A stretch of DNA of 64,000 nucleotides, taken from positions 1 to 64,000 of the forward strand of contig DKLZ01000086.1 in assembly GCA_002455955.1 (NCBI GenBank). Direction: 5' to 3'. Each line of letters begins with the position of its first letter. Position 1 is the first letter of the stretch. Positions 37,924 to 47,643 of this stretch are shown here, piece after piece. Source of the stretch: Dehalococcoidia bacterium UBA6627. Its GTDB lineage: Bacteria > Chloroflexota > Dehalococcoidia > UBA2979. The notes under the pieces are model-generated. The model worked only from the letters and a program-made list of their open reading frames with translations, was not told the origin of the DNA and did no database searches. Made by a program: the position numbers and the translations under genes.

Positions 37924-38054
37924 CAACTCCAGCAGTAGCGTGAAATGATTAGATAACAAAGCCGCCAGTGCAATTCGTGTGAGTCAACAAATGACAGCAG
38001 AAGTTGTTCTGGAGTATAACGAGCCCTAGAGCCGAATGAACTTAGGTAGTGGCT

Positions 38055-38690
38055 CTAACGTCGAACGTTGAGCGGTCGTAGACCAAGTACCTGCCTCTTC
38101 GACTGCACTGCTCGCCAGACTATCCGATCATTTTCGAGAAATCGTGTGAGTTGGGAAACTGACACACCAAGTTGGCGGGCAGTCGGAGCAATGCGCCAAT
38201 CTTTTGCTGATAAAACATCGAAGATAGCAGCGATAGTCGCTGGATAACGTACATCTCGCTGCCCAACCGATATTGTTCTGCCCTGAGTAGTTTGAAGCAC
38301 CTCCGATAGCTCTTTGGGTAGATCACCGTTCTTCCTAACAGGTGCACGTACTTCTAGCGCGATCGCCAGTCGAAGGCGACGAAGAGCTCGAACGCGATTC
38401 TCATGCTGTGATCTTGATTCCGCTGCCTCAACGGTCACACTCGTTGGTTGATGTCGCAATCTTACTGCTGAGTCTGTCTTGTTCCGTTTCTGACCGCCTG
38501 GACCACTCGCCCGGAAGCAATCGACTGCACACTGAGCCATCAACGTCTGATCATCGAGACGTATGAACTGCAGCCAGTTAGATTGTTGTAATGCACCGTT
38601 CACGTGAAAGACGATATTACCGATCTCGCCATCAGATCGGGTAGTACCTTTCTTCGACAGTTCCTCGCGCCTATCCTGATAATTCAACAT
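38055..38690 (-). CDS. Peptide-chain-release-factor-like protein (GGQ domain) with a helical tail
   Basis: This protein of about 211 residues has the class I release-factor catalytic motif [20 protein letters not shown] (near residue 59), as in ArfB/PrfH-type proteins that free peptides from stalled ribosomes. The codon-reading domain of RF1/RF2 is missing. After the GGQ domain is a tail of about 70 residues with a helix-turn-helix look ([20 protein letters not shown]) that ordinary ArfB lacks. The start is unsure: ATG 38690, GTG 38603 or ATG 38540. It is divergent from argC. Function is inferred from the motif only. Confidence 0.78.
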   Translation of the reverse strand: MLNYQDRREELSKKGTTRSDGEIGNIVFHVNGALQQSNWLQFIRLDDQTLMAQCAVDCFRASGPGGQKRNKTDSAVRLRHQPTSVTVEAAESRSQHENRVRALRRLRLAIALEVRAPVRKNGDLPKELSEVLQTTQGRTISVGQRDVRYPATIAAIFDVLSAKDWRIAPTARQLGVSVSQLTRFLENDRIVWRAVQSKRQVLGLRPLNVRR

Positions 38691-38741
38691 CTCAATTCGT
38701 CAACTGTGCGATTAAAGCTAATAAGGTCCAAAGGAAGTCCG

Positions 38742-39800
38742 ATGAATCACAAAGTACAGATCGTGGGGGCCACCGGATATGGTGGGTTGGGTATTCTGGA
38801 GCTCTTGCTGGCCCATCCACGCTTCGACGTCACAAGCCTGATCGCACGAGAAGAGGCCGGTCGTCAAATTAGCGAAATCTATCCACACCTCAGTGGATAC
38901 ACCGGCTTAACCGTCGATTCAGCAGACGATACACCGATCGGAACAGACTGCGATATCGTCGTGTTTTCTACTCCTGATCGCGTCTCACAGAGCTACGCTC
39001 CAACACTCGTTAATTCCGGTATGAGGTTTATTGATTACTCCGGAGATTTTCGCTTCGCTTCTGCTGAAGACTACGGACAATACGCTGCCCGCCATCCTTC
39101 AATAACAGGAAATGAGCACGACGCAGAAGCACTACTGAAGATCTCAACCTACGGCGTCTCAGAACTCGATCCAGAGGGTATCGCTAAAGCATCGATTGTC
39201 GGTAATCCAGGCTGCTTCGCCGTCGGAATCATCCTCGGTCTAGCACCGCTGTTCCACGACGGTCTAGTTGGCGATGACGGAATTGTCGCTGTCGATGGCC
39301 TCAGCGGATCATCCGGTGCCGGGAAGAAACCAGCTCCCCTGCAACATCTATCTCATCTAAACGACAACATCATTCCGTATCGTCTTCTGTCACATCAACA
39401 CGCTATCGAGGCAAATCTCACACTCGGCCGTCTCGGACGATCCGAAGGAGCGCAGATCGATTTCATCCCGCATCTACTCGGAACCACGCGCGGGATCCTC
39501 AGTACTATGCACTTGCGTCTGAAGCAGGCCATGGAGCGTGACACTCTGCTCGATCGGTACCGTGATTACTTTGGAAACGCACCATTCGTGCGTATTCTCG
39601 AGGGTCCACCGACTCTGAAAGGCACACTAGGATCGAACTACTGCGACATTTCATTGTTCGTAGAGGGAAACCGCGTCGTCGTTATATCGTCGATCGACAA
39701 CCTGATGAAGGGACAAAGTGGTTCAGCTATGCAGAATCTGAACCTGATGTTTGGAATACCGCAGACAACGGGCCTCGACCGCGCTCCCCTCTATCCTTGA
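38742..39800 (+). CDS. argC: N-acetyl-gamma-glutamyl-phosphate reductase (ArgC/LysY type)
   Basis: The 352-residue NADPH enzyme has the Rossmann start KVQIVGATGYGGLGILELLL, the active-site Cys in GNPGCFAVG and DGLSGSSGAGKKP. It makes N-acetylglutamate semialdehyde in arginine synthesis. The LysW-dependent lysine pathway uses the very similar LysY, and I cannot separate the two. I chose ATG 38742 (AAGGAAG ahead). A frame start at 38604 would overlap the divergent gene and adds 46 unmatched residues. No other arg or lys gene lies in the window. Confidence 0.85.
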   Translation: MNHKVQIVGATGYGGLGILELLLAHPRFDVTSLIAREEAGRQISEIYPHLSGYTGLTVDSADDTPIGTDCDIVVFSTPDRVSQSYAPTLVNSGMRFIDYSGDFRFASAEDYGQYAARHPSITGNEHDAEALLKISTYGVSELDPEGIAKASIVGNPGCFAVGIILGLAPLFHDGLVGDDGIVAVDGLSGSSGAGKKPAPLQHLSHLNDNIIPYRLLSHQHAIEANLTLGRLGRSEGAQIDFIPHLLGTTRGILSTMHLRLKQAMERDTLLDRYRDYFGNAPFVRILEGPPTLKGTLGSNYCDISLFVEGNRVVVISSIDNLMKGQSGSAMQNLNLMFGIPQTTGLDRAPLYP

Positions 39801-39828
39801 CATAGATGCGACCATAAGACGGAAAATA

Positions 39829-41262
39829 TCACCTAGATGCAGAGACCCGATCGACAATCACAGCGTTACTTTCTCCAGACTTTCGCCAGCGCCTTAGACA
39901 CATACTCGTTCCAATGCCGAGCGCGAATAGCAGTAATGGAGAAATAAGTAGCACATTCTCAACACCGATCACGCCAGCAACACCGCCCATAAAAAGCAGT
40001 ACCGGAATTGAAAGACCATCTTTCATCGCACCAAGCAGGGCGAAGATTCGACCATGGACGGTGCTCGGGACATATTTCCCTATGTAGGTCATCGTTGCAG
40101 CTGCCGCCAAGGTCATACCCATACCAAGTAGTAACGAAATCTGAGCTGCTATCTCCACTTGATCACCAACACCCGGAATATCCACTACAGGTACATGAGC
40201 CGAAAGCAGATCAGTCGTCGTTTCAATCATGCCGAGCCCAATGATAGCTACAGTCACTAATAGGAATCCAAGTGCAGCTACCAGCAGTTCCTTGAATATC
40301 CGAATCAGAAGTGGCGCGCAAATTAGCGCGAGAACCAATCCGAGTGATGCCGGCGCAAATACATAAAATGTGTTTTCCGGCGCTACATCTAGCACAGCAA
40401 ATACGTAACGGGGACCAAGCACTCCGAGCACCACACCAGTAGTGCTTGCCATCGCAGCAAGCATTAGCATCCAATATGCCGCTCGGTCCTCGATTAACCA
40501 GCGAACCGCTTGCCTTATCGAAGGCTGGTGAAGCGACGTTAGTTCCTGATCCTCATCGATTTCCAACCGAGAATTATCGTCCACTCGAAAATGAAACGCT
40601 CGCGTTGCTGAGAGGATGAATAAGATACCTGCAATTACAACCACGGGTTCGATGTCGAATGCACGCACCAACAATGGCGCTAGCAGTGCTTTCCCAACCA
40701 CTTCACCAGCCGATGAAGCCAGTGAAAGGAACGAGTTCGCCGACGCGAGTTCGGGATGCGTTGCCACCAGCGGTACAGCCGACGCCTCTGATGGCTGGGA
40801 AACTTGATGCAGCACACGAACAGCCAGCAACACAGCAAGCATTCCACGTAACTGAAATCCGAGGAACAGAGGGAGTGAGAAACAGAGAGCACCCATCAAG
40901 AGATAAGCAACAACGAGAGCGGCGCGCTTTGGCAAAGCATCCGCAATAGAGCCACCAAAAAGCCCTAGTACCGCACCCGGTAACAGATACGCAACTCCAA
41001 TAATCGCAGCCTCGAAAGCATCTCCTCCATTGCGTACCGATGCAATTAGCACGCCAAACAGCAATGCTTGCAGTGCAAGGTCGCTCAAGAACCGAGACGC
41101 CATCAGGGCTTGAAAGTTCGGATTTCTTGCGATTGATCCCGACGGAACGACGAACCAAAGCATTCGGAACATTTTCGACTGCGTATGATCGATTGCTTGG
41201 TCAACGCGGCGGAATGTATCTCCGACAGGTTGATCAAATTCTGGCGGTAGAGCCATCGTCAC
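39829..41262 (-). CDS. MFS transporter (exporter-like)
   Basis: The 477-residue integral membrane protein has about 12 hydrophobic helices and begins with NFQALMASRFLSDLALQALLFG, typical of the DHA3/enterobactin-exporter-like MFS group. Motif A is degenerate (GLFGGSIADALPKRAALV). A cytosolic loop of about 30 residues lies between the halves (DNSRLEIDEDQE). It probably exports a drug, siderophore or metabolite. It is alone and convergent with argC. The substrate is unknown. Confidence 0.85.
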   Translation of the reverse strand: MTMALPPEFDQPVGDTFRRVDQAIDHTQSKMFRMLWFVVPSGSIARNPNFQALMASRFLSDLALQALLFGVLIASVRNGGDAFEAAIIGVAYLLPGAVLGLFGGSIADALPKRAALVVAYLLMGALCFSLPLFLGFQLRGMLAVLLAVRVLHQVSQPSEASAVPLVATHPELASANSFLSLASSAGEVVGKALLAPLLVRAFDIEPVVVIAGILFILSATRAFHFRVDDNSRLEIDEDQELTSLHQPSIRQAVRWLIEDRAAYWMLMLAAMASTTGVVLGVLGPRYVFAVLDVAPENTFYVFAPASLGLVLALICAPLLIRIFKELLVAALGFLLVTVAIIGLGMIETTTDLLSAHVPVVDIPGVGDQVEIAAQISLLLGMGMTLAAAATMTYIGKYVPSTVHGRIFALLGAMKDGLSIPVLLFMGGVAGVIGVENVLLISPLLLFALGIGTSMCLRRWRKSGESNAVIVDRVSASR

Positions 41263-41384
41263 AACTCACTTTACGTAAGCAATACTTACACCAGCAGTAG
41301 CATTTCAGCAGAATTATCATTGCTCGCCATCTCATATAGGAAATTGAATACTATCAATACAAATAGGAAGCTTATGCATCGAAA

Positions 41385-41786
41385 ATGCACGTTCATATAT
41401 ATATAAATATCCAAACTAACAAATTGTTCGGTACTCTCGTTGTGGTTGCAGCAAGTCAGATACCATTTTTGGTTATGTATACTCAGACTGTAAATATTGT
41501 TAATAGGATGGTCATTACTACTCTTATGACCATAGGCGTTTCTGCTGTTCTATACTGGTTGAATAAACTAGACCAACAGCGACAAAAAAATAATTTTGTA
41601 ATTGGTATCAGTATGAACCAGAAAATAAGATGGATCCCGACATTCATATATGTATTAGCCACTCAAGTGGTATTTTGGGTTACATACATTAGTACTAATA
41701 ATATGTTTTTCAGCATTGGCTTTACTGGTGCTTCTTTTGTAATTATCAGTTGGTTTCTGTCTTGGTTAGATAAAAATGACAAGTAG
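41385..41786 (+). CDS. AT-rich orphan membrane protein with internal duplication
   Basis: This 133-residue protein is not recognised. It has four hydrophobic helices in two similar halves: TLVVVAASQIPFLVMYTQT...YWLNKLDQQ and YVLATQVVFWVTYISTNN...SWFLSWLDKND, so a two-helix unit seems to be doubled. A hand count of 41401-41760 gives about 34% G+C, against about half elsewhere, and codons are A/T-ending. Both point to recent gain by transfer. It stands alone between MFS and MscS genes. No ribosome-binding site is clear. Function is unknown. Confidence 0.6.
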   Translation: MHVHIYINIQTNKLFGTLVVVAASQIPFLVMYTQTVNIVNRMVITTLMTIGVSAVLYWLNKLDQQRQKNNFVIGISMNQKIRWIPTFIYVLATQVVFWVTYISTNNMFFSIGFTGASFVIISWFLSWLDKNDK

Positions 41787-41934
41787 CATTTAATTTTGAC
41801 TGTCACACAATGATCTTAAACTAAGTAAGAAGGCAAAAACCTTACGACATACCAGAAAAAAACTAACGGAATTAGTGTTATCTGAATGGACTCCGCCGAA
41901 GAATCACAGTCCCTCAGCCAACCTCACGACATCA

Positions 41935-43047
41935 TCAATTAGCATCACCCGAATTATTTGGAGACTGAACCAGTCTATCGAGGCCGTTCACATCTTCTTT
42001 AGCCATAAGCAGGCGACGTGCGGGATAATTCACCACGATGCCTTCTCGGTTCAACCGAGAGTGAATTCTTTTCATCATTTCATGCTTGAGGTAGAACGAG
42101 TCCGACCATGTCTTCGCGCGCATTTTCACGAAAAATCCCACATTCGAATCTCCGAACTCGGAAAACCGGAATAGCGGTGTACGTTCAGGATCGACGATAT
42201 CGAGATTTGCCGCGAGGTCGTTCAATTCTTCCAGAATTACCTGTTCAACTCGATCTAGATCTTCTTCATAAGCAACCCCGCTATCAACACGCGCATCCGC
42301 ACGTGCATCCGAGGAATCGAAGTTCGTGATCGTCGAATTAGCGAGTTCCGAGTTCGGCACAAGAACAATATTGTTGTCAAAGGTACGAATACGAGCTGCT
42401 CGCCAGCCAATGTCCTCAACAACACCAGTCGGACCGCCGGCAACTTGAATAAAATCGCCGACAGCAACTGAAGCATCGGTGATGATATAGGAACTGGCGA
42501 AAATATTGCTGAGTAATGGTTGGAGTGCGAGTGCCATCGCTAAACCACCGATACCCAGTCCAGCGAGGAGCGGACTAACCGAGACTCCTAACGCATCAAG
42601 AACCAGAAGCAGCCCAATCGTGAGCACCAATACATTGAGAATCCTTCTTACGAACGGAAGTGAGCGAGAGTCGAATCCTGGCAATCCTCCAGTTTCAGGT
42701 CGATGCCCAAACCAATCGAGTAATCCAACAATAATCCGACGACTCGCCGCAATTACGAGTATGAGCGTTAATGCCGCCCAAACACGCCGAATGATGTCCG
42801 AATAATCACTAAGGTATGAGAGTGTCAGCAGAGCAATATAGACACCCTGTATTGCTATAAACAGCACCAATGGTCCACGTACAGCGTTGACAACGAGATC
42901 ATCTAGGTCAGTCTCAGTAGACTTAGTAAAGATCTGAACAATGCGCCCAGATAGTCTTGAGACCAAACCCGCAAGCACCAACCCACCTACAGCGATTGAT
43001 ACAGCAAAACCAGTTTCAATTAGAGCATCGCGACTGATATCAAACAT
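41935..43047 (-). CDS. MscS-type small-conductance mechanosensitive channel
   Basis: The 370-residue protein has about four N-terminal membrane helices and then the MscS pore and beta domain. The pore helix is LLAGLGIGGLAMALALQPLL (near residue 160), followed by GDFIQVAGGPTGVVEDIGW and FDNNIVLVPNSELANSTITN. The family opens under membrane tension to release solutes after osmotic downshock. It stands alone, divergent from the DUF6159 gene. Confidence 0.92.
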   Translation of the reverse strand: MFDISRDALIETGFAVSIAVGGLVLAGLVSRLSGRIVQIFTKSTETDLDDLVVNAVRGPLVLFIAIQGVYIALLTLSYLSDYSDIIRRVWAALTLILVIAASRRIIVGLLDWFGHRPETGGLPGFDSRSLPFVRRILNVLVLTIGLLLVLDALGVSVSPLLAGLGIGGLAMALALQPLLSNIFASSYIITDASVAVGDFIQVAGGPTGVVEDIGWRAARIRTFDNNIVLVPNSELANSTITNFDSSDARADARVDSGVAYEEDLDRVEQVILEELNDLAANLDIVDPERTPLFRFSEFGDSNVGFFVKMRAKTWSDSFYLKHEMMKRIHSRLNREGIVVNYPARRLLMAKEDVNGLDRLVQSPNNSGDAN

Positions 43048-43134
43048 TGTGAGACCCCGAACGACTCACCCCCGCAAGACTGATCCTATCGGATAATCGG
43101 CGCAAATGGCTCTGAAGTTTATATACTGGTAGTT

Positions 43135-43974
43135 ATGTTCCGCACGATAGGTCACACTTTTGAGCTAATAAAGATGAGCTGGTCGGTCTTCATGAAAGAT
43201 CGCGAGCTGATTTTATTTCCGCTTATGGCGGCTTGCGGAGTGTTAATCGTAATAGGAATTTTCTACGGATTCGCAGCCAGCACTGGAACACTCGACCGCC
43301 TCAACGCTGCAACAACAGGAGCTGGAACTGAGGAAACAACGTCCTTAGATATCGTGCTCGGCATTGCGCTCTATGCGTCAACAACATTCGTAGTCATATT
43401 CTTCAACGCCGCACTCGTCGCGGCCGCGCTTGAGCGACTACGCGGAGGTGATCCAAACATCAGTTCAGGGCTTCGTGTCGCACTTAAACACCTACCAGCA
43501 ATCTTCGCTTGGGCGTTAATTTCAGCAACAGTCGGACTGATTTTGCAGATCGCACGAGGCCGAACCGATAATTTCCTAGGAAGACTTGCAATCGAAATGG
43601 TCGGCGGCGTGTGGGCTTATATGACCTTCTTCGTAGTACCAGTGCTCGTCGCCGAGGGCATTGGCCCAATTCAGGGAATAAAACGCTCAGCTAGCCTGTT
43701 CCGTCAAACATGGGGACGCCAGGCTACATCGTCGTTTGCATTCATGATCGTATACATCGTGGCAGTGATATTAGCCGTTTTACCCGCGGCCCTGCTGTTC
43801 GCAATAGAACCGATATTGGGAATCGTCATCGGAGCGATCACCATCCCGATGGCGGTTGGTTGTGTGCAAGCAATCGAAGGTATTTTCAAAGCTGCTCTGT
43901 ATGAATTTGCCAACGGTGAATCACCTTTGGAATTCGATCGAGAGACCCTATCAAGTGCTTACCAAGCACTGTAA
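43135..43974 (+). CDS. DUF6159-like integral membrane protein
   Basis: The 279-residue protein has about six membrane helices and begins with a short soluble part (HTFELIKMSWSVFMKDRELILFP, quoted only to LFP). This matches the DUF6159 family, which is widespread in bacteria and archaea and has no known function. A GIKRSASLFRQTWGRQ loop lies between later helices. It meets the MobA gene end-to-end with three bases between stops. Confidence 0.75.
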   Translation: MFRTIGHTFELIKMSWSVFMKDRELILFPLMAACGVLIVIGIFYGFAASTGTLDRLNAATTGAGTEETTSLDIVLGIALYASTTFVVIFFNAALVAAALERLRGGDPNISSGLRVALKHLPAIFAWALISATVGLILQIARGRTDNFLGRLAIEMVGGVWAYMTFFVVPVLVAEGIGPIQGIKRSASLFRQTWGRQATSSFAFMIVYIVAVILAVLPAALLFAIEPILGIVIGAITIPMAVGCVQAIEGIFKAALYEFANGESPLEFDRETLSSAYQAL

Positions 43975-43977
43975 TCA

Positions 43978-44631
43978 TTAACTACAGTCAAGGATATCCA
44001 TCTCATCTCGAAAGTTATCTAGAAGCGCAGCGAACTCCTCTGGTGTATTCACATTTATGAACGATCTGCCTTCCGGATCGGAATTTCTCCATTCTTCAGG
44101 TTGCATCAGAAACGTATCAAGGTCAGCGGCAATTGCCATCGGTGCGCGATCGCCGGCATCAATGTGTGAACGCAGCACAGGCAAAGCGGTGACTGCGAAT
44201 GCTGAGCACAATGGTTGTGGTCGATCATTCGCAACAGGGACAACCCAGCGATGCTTCTCATCGAGTCGGTCAACCAATCGCCGAACCAATTCAATCTCGA
44301 CGAATGGCATGTCAACAGCAACGACAATTGCTACATCAGCGTCGCAAGCTTCGAGTCCAGCTACGATCCCGACGAGAGGCCCTTCACCTTCTACCGGATC
44401 ATCAACAGTACGAACCGGCTTGTCGGTTGTAACTGGAGGTAACGGTCGACCAGGTGATCCGACTAGTACTAACTGGTCTACTGCGGGAGTGAGACGGGCA
44501 ACGCTTCGCTGGAGCAGCGTCATACCATTGAATTCTAGTGATGCCTTATCGACACCCATCCTGCTTGAGCGACCACCAACGAGAATGACTCCAGATACTC
44601 TTATGTCTTCGTTCATTGTGGTAAGTGACAT
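43978..44631 (-). CDS. mobA: Molybdenum cofactor guanylyltransferase-like MobA
   Basis: The 217-residue enzyme has the MobA signature LVGGRSSRMGVDKASLEF (near residue 17), the metal-binding region VVAVDMPFVE, and VVPVANDRPQPLCSAF. MobA adds GMP to molybdopterin, and close relatives (MocA) add CMP for hydroxylases. The R-M-G-x-D-K form fits MobA better. GAGGTGAG precedes the ATG by five bases. It is divergent from yqeC with 36 bases between, which suggests joint control and a role in selenium-dependent molybdenum hydroxylases. Confidence 0.88.
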   Translation of the reverse strand: MSLTTMNEDIRVSGVILVGGRSSRMGVDKASLEFNGMTLLQRSVARLTPAVDQLVLVGSPGRPLPPVTTDKPVRTVDDPVEGEGPLVGIVAGLEACDADVAIVVAVDMPFVEIELVRRLVDRLDEKHRWVVPVANDRPQPLCSAFAVTALPVLRSHIDAGDRAPMAIAADLDTFLMQPEEWRNSDPEGRSFINVNTPEEFAALLDNFRDEMDILDCS

Positions 44632-44667
44632 TGTCTCACCTCATAGTTATCAACTGAGGATAAGTCC

Positions 44668-45429
44668 GTGGAACCTCCTATGACATTCTGGGAAGCACTT
44701 GATTTAGACAGAGCAACACCGCCTGTCGTTGCAATCGTGGGTGGAGGAGGGAAAACGTCACTACTGTTTCGTCTAGCTCAGAATGCCCACCAGCTTGGTT
44801 ATTCCACAGTACTAAGCGGCACGACACGCTTCACGACACCACCTGCGCTCAGCAGTAATATTCATCTAACCGAGATTACATCGCCGAAACAGGTACAAGA
44901 GCTCGTAAAAACACTAAACACCCACGACACGATCGTTGCCCACGCAGGAAAAGAGCCAAAGGCACGCTGGGCACCAATTGAAACAGCAACAGCAGACGAA
45001 ATAGCAGCAATACCCGGCCTTGGACTATTCGCAATAGAGGCTGATGGCAGCAAGATGCTACCGTTCAAGGCGCCCGCAGAACACGAGCCAGTTATCCCCT
45101 ACTCAGCTACTCATGTCGTTGCAGTCGTTGGCCTGAGCGCACTCGACACCCCGCTAGACAGCCGATACGTCCATCGTCCAGAGAAAATCCGCTCAATCAT
45201 AGAAAACCAGCAACATGCTTCTATTGAAGTTATTGCTCGTGTACTCACCGACATACGAGGTGGACGCAAGGGCGTAAAACAGCGCCACTTCTCCGTAGTG
45301 GTAAACCAGGCTGACCTGCATCCTGAACGCGCACTGCTACTCGGTAAAGCGATTCGACGTGCGGGTGCACCTCGAGTCATCGTCACAGCGCTCCGCGACA
45401 ATAACTCTCTGATTAAAGCAGTGCTCTGA
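44668..45429 (+). CDS. yqeC: YqeC, selenium-dependent molybdenum hydroxylase accessory protein
   Basis: The 253-residue protein has the P-loop VAIVGGGGKTSLLFRLA (near residue 22), followed by STVLSGTTRFTTPP, IEADGSKMLPFKAPAEHEPV and VVNQADL, the fixed blocks of the YqeC family. YqeC is a marker of the labile selenium cofactor of molybdenum hydroxylases. It starts at GTG with GAGGAT seven bases before. With mobA it forms a cofactor module. Neither yqeB nor a hydroxylase is in the window. Confidence 0.9.
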   Translation: MEPPMTFWEALDLDRATPPVVAIVGGGGKTSLLFRLAQNAHQLGYSTVLSGTTRFTTPPALSSNIHLTEITSPKQVQELVKTLNTHDTIVAHAGKEPKARWAPIETATADEIAAIPGLGLFAIEADGSKMLPFKAPAEHEPVIPYSATHVVAVVGLSALDTPLDSRYVHRPEKIRSIIENQQHASIEVIARVLTDIRGGRKGVKQRHFSVVVNQADLHPERALLLGKAIRRAGAPRVIVTALRDNNSLIKAVL

Positions 45430-45696
45430 AGCTACTTCGATGCAAAATATGAATCGAAATTGTGCACCACGATACTTCCCGTTGACCGCTCACACGCCAA
45501 AACCGCATGAGATTACCTTGAGTAGATAGAACTAGGCCGCTGCAATGTACGAGTTGGCTAGCGAACCGTCGGATGAGCTCTAACGTCAAACTCACGCTTC
45601 ATAGACGTTTGGGTAGAAACACCGATTGACTGATTTCATCAACTGCACCTGCCATTAATGTGGAGAGGCGCAGTACGCTAGAGAACGGAGGACATC

Positions 45697-46959
45697 GTGC
45701 CCACTTATATAGTTCTACTGATTCTCCTATTACTTCTCTCAGCCTTTTTCTCAGGCTCAGAGACAGCTTTCCTATCTCTGGACCGGGTTCGTCTGACACA
45801 CCGCGTCCGCGAAAACGAGCCTGGCGCATCACGCGTCCAAACTTTACTCGACCGTCCACACCGCTTGCTGAGCGCGATCCTTCTGGGGAATAACCTCGTA
45901 AATACTGGAGCAGCAGCAGTCGGAACGGTTATTGTCACAGAATTGATCGATGGCGGCGGCGGTCTCCTGCTAGCAACGATGGCCATCACGGCACTGTTAA
46001 TCTTAATTGGCGAAGTCACACCAAAGACACTCGCGCTCAGCCATGCGTTCACTGTGAGTCGTATCTACGCTTGGCCACTCACACTTTGGTCCCGAGCCAC
46101 TAGTCCAGTGGTCTGGATCCTGGACGCTTTGACTCGAGGTCTCATCCGTACGTTCGGTGGCGAGTCAATTGAAGGCACCACCACACTGAATACCGCCGAA
46201 CTCGGCACAGCCATCCGTCTAGGCGCAGAAAGTGGTGAACTCGCTGCCGAGGATTCCGAACGCATGCTTGGCGTACTGAATCTCCAGCAACGCCAGGTGC
46301 AGGAGATCATGGTATCGCGGATGGACATGACCGCTGTGCCAACCAGTGCTCCTTTAATTGAAGTTGCTCAACTGCTTAGCAACTTTGGCTTCCAACGCCT
46401 TCCTGTGTACGCGGAAAGCCCAGATGAAGTTGTCGGCTACATCCACGTCACCGATGTGAACACTGCCCACTTGAATGGACTCAATACCAGCGTTGCTGAA
46501 GACCTGATGCGCCCGGCAACATTCGAATCGGAGCATGCTCCGATCACACGTGTTCTCAATCTCATGCGCGACCGTGGTCGCTATATTGTGATGCTTGTTG
46601 ACGAACACGGTGCGACATCAGGTCTCGTCACTCTCGAGGACATCATGGAGGAAGTGCTTGGACCGCTTCAGAGCGAAAGTGGGGCCGAGAACGAAACACA
46701 GCCAGAAAGTCTAGGACGAATTGGCCGCATCGAACTTGACGGCAACACTCTACTCGTAGATATCTCAAGTCAGGTCGATGTCGACTTAACTGATGTCGAG
46801 GCAAACACCGTCGCCGGTCTAGTATTAGCGCATATGAGACGGTTCCCGAGTGTGGGAGAACAGATCGATCATGCAGGTTTACGCTTCACGGTGTTAGAGA
46901 TGGACGAACGTCGAATTTCCCGTGTCTCGATCGAACGAAGCAGCATCGGACACCCTTAA
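45697..46959 (+). CDS. CNNM/CBS/CorC-HlyC domain membrane protein
   Basis: This 420-residue protein has an N-terminal CNNM (DUF21) membrane domain (LSAFFSGSETAFLSL, and LLGNNLVNTGAAA, about 1-180). A CBS pair follows (EIMVSRMDMTAVPTSAP and VGYIHVTDV to TLEDIMEEVLGPL, about 205-325), then a transporter-associated CorC/HlyC domain. Family members are linked to Mg2+/Co2+ efflux, so the hemolysin name is historical. The start is GTG with GGAGG seven bases before. It is alone. Confidence 0.92.
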   Translation: MPTYIVLLILLLLLSAFFSGSETAFLSLDRVRLTHRVRENEPGASRVQTLLDRPHRLLSAILLGNNLVNTGAAAVGTVIVTELIDGGGGLLLATMAITALLILIGEVTPKTLALSHAFTVSRIYAWPLTLWSRATSPVVWILDALTRGLIRTFGGESIEGTTTLNTAELGTAIRLGAESGELAAEDSERMLGVLNLQQRQVQEIMVSRMDMTAVPTSAPLIEVAQLLSNFGFQRLPVYAESPDEVVGYIHVTDVNTAHLNGLNTSVAEDLMRPATFESEHAPITRVLNLMRDRGRYIVMLVDEHGATSGLVTLEDIMEEVLGPLQSESGAENETQPESLGRIGRIELDGNTLLVDISSQVDVDLTDVEANTVAGLVLAHMRRFPSVGEQIDHAGLRFTVLEMDERRISRVSIERSSIGHP

Positions 46960-46980
46960 CAGTGATAGCTAAAAGGGACC

Positions 46981-47505
46981 TTAGTGATCATCAAGCGGTG
47001 GCTGAGTAGCACGGAGTTCGTGCTTAAGTAGCCATATTTTCCGATAGAGACCTCCTGCATAACCAGTCGGTGTCCCATCCGCGCCAATCACTCGATGACA
47101 CGGCACAACGATCGAGATGGGATTACGGTGGTTAGCTGCTCCAACCGCTCGGAATGCCAACGGTTTCCCTATCACCTTGGCGATCGCTCCATAGCTCATG
47201 GTCTCGCCTGCTGGAATCTCCCTCAATGCTTGCCAAACTCTGAGCTGAAATTCTGTCCCACGAGGAGCTAGAACCAAATCGAACTTGTCACGTTGGTGAT
47301 GAAAGTATTGCCTGAGCTGATAAATCAATTCTGCGGAACCGGTGCCATTAACTATGGCCTTTTCTCCCGAAGCAGCTTCTACCTCAGCAGCAAGCAGTGC
47401 ATCTGACTCGCGTTGATCAACGAACTTGATAATGTGGACACCTGCATCAGATCCTCCGACAAATATCTGACCAATGGGGCTATCCATCAGAGCAAAATAT
47501 GCCAT
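46981..47505 (-). CDS. ogt: Methylated-DNA--protein-cysteine methyltransferase (Ogt type)
   Basis: The 174-residue repair protein has IPVPCHR-type active site (VVPCHRVIG, the acceptor Cys) plus GTEFQLRVWQALREIPAGET and the helix-turn-helix-like GKPLAFRAVGAANHRNP. It takes the methyl group from O6-methylguanine and is used once. I chose ATG 47505 (GGAG eight bases ahead), because the frame upstream to 47781 overlaps the divergent aldolase gene and shows no similarity. It is convergent with the CorC-like gene. Confidence 0.93.
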   Translation of the reverse strand: MAYFALMDSPIGQIFVGGSDAGVHIIKFVDQRESDALLAAEVEAASGEKAIVNGTGSAELIYQLRQYFHHQRDKFDLVLAPRGTEFQLRVWQALREIPAGETMSYGAIAKVIGKPLAFRAVGAANHRNPISIVVPCHRVIGADGTPTGYAGGLYRKIWLLKHELRATQPPLDDH

Positions 47506-47643
47506 CGTGGGGACTCCGATCATTTGATCAAAGAAAACTGTCCGCACATCCAAGCATTCTTGACAGCAATCATGACGACACTCATGATCTCCGTCGTGAT
47601 CATGAGTAATAATCGAAATTATATAAAAAAGGAACAGCATCAA

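Noticed and set aside
38604..38741. N-terminal extension of ArgC
   Set aside because: It overlaps the divergent release-factor-like gene and does not match the family, whose start is at the ATG 38742 with a ribosome-binding site.
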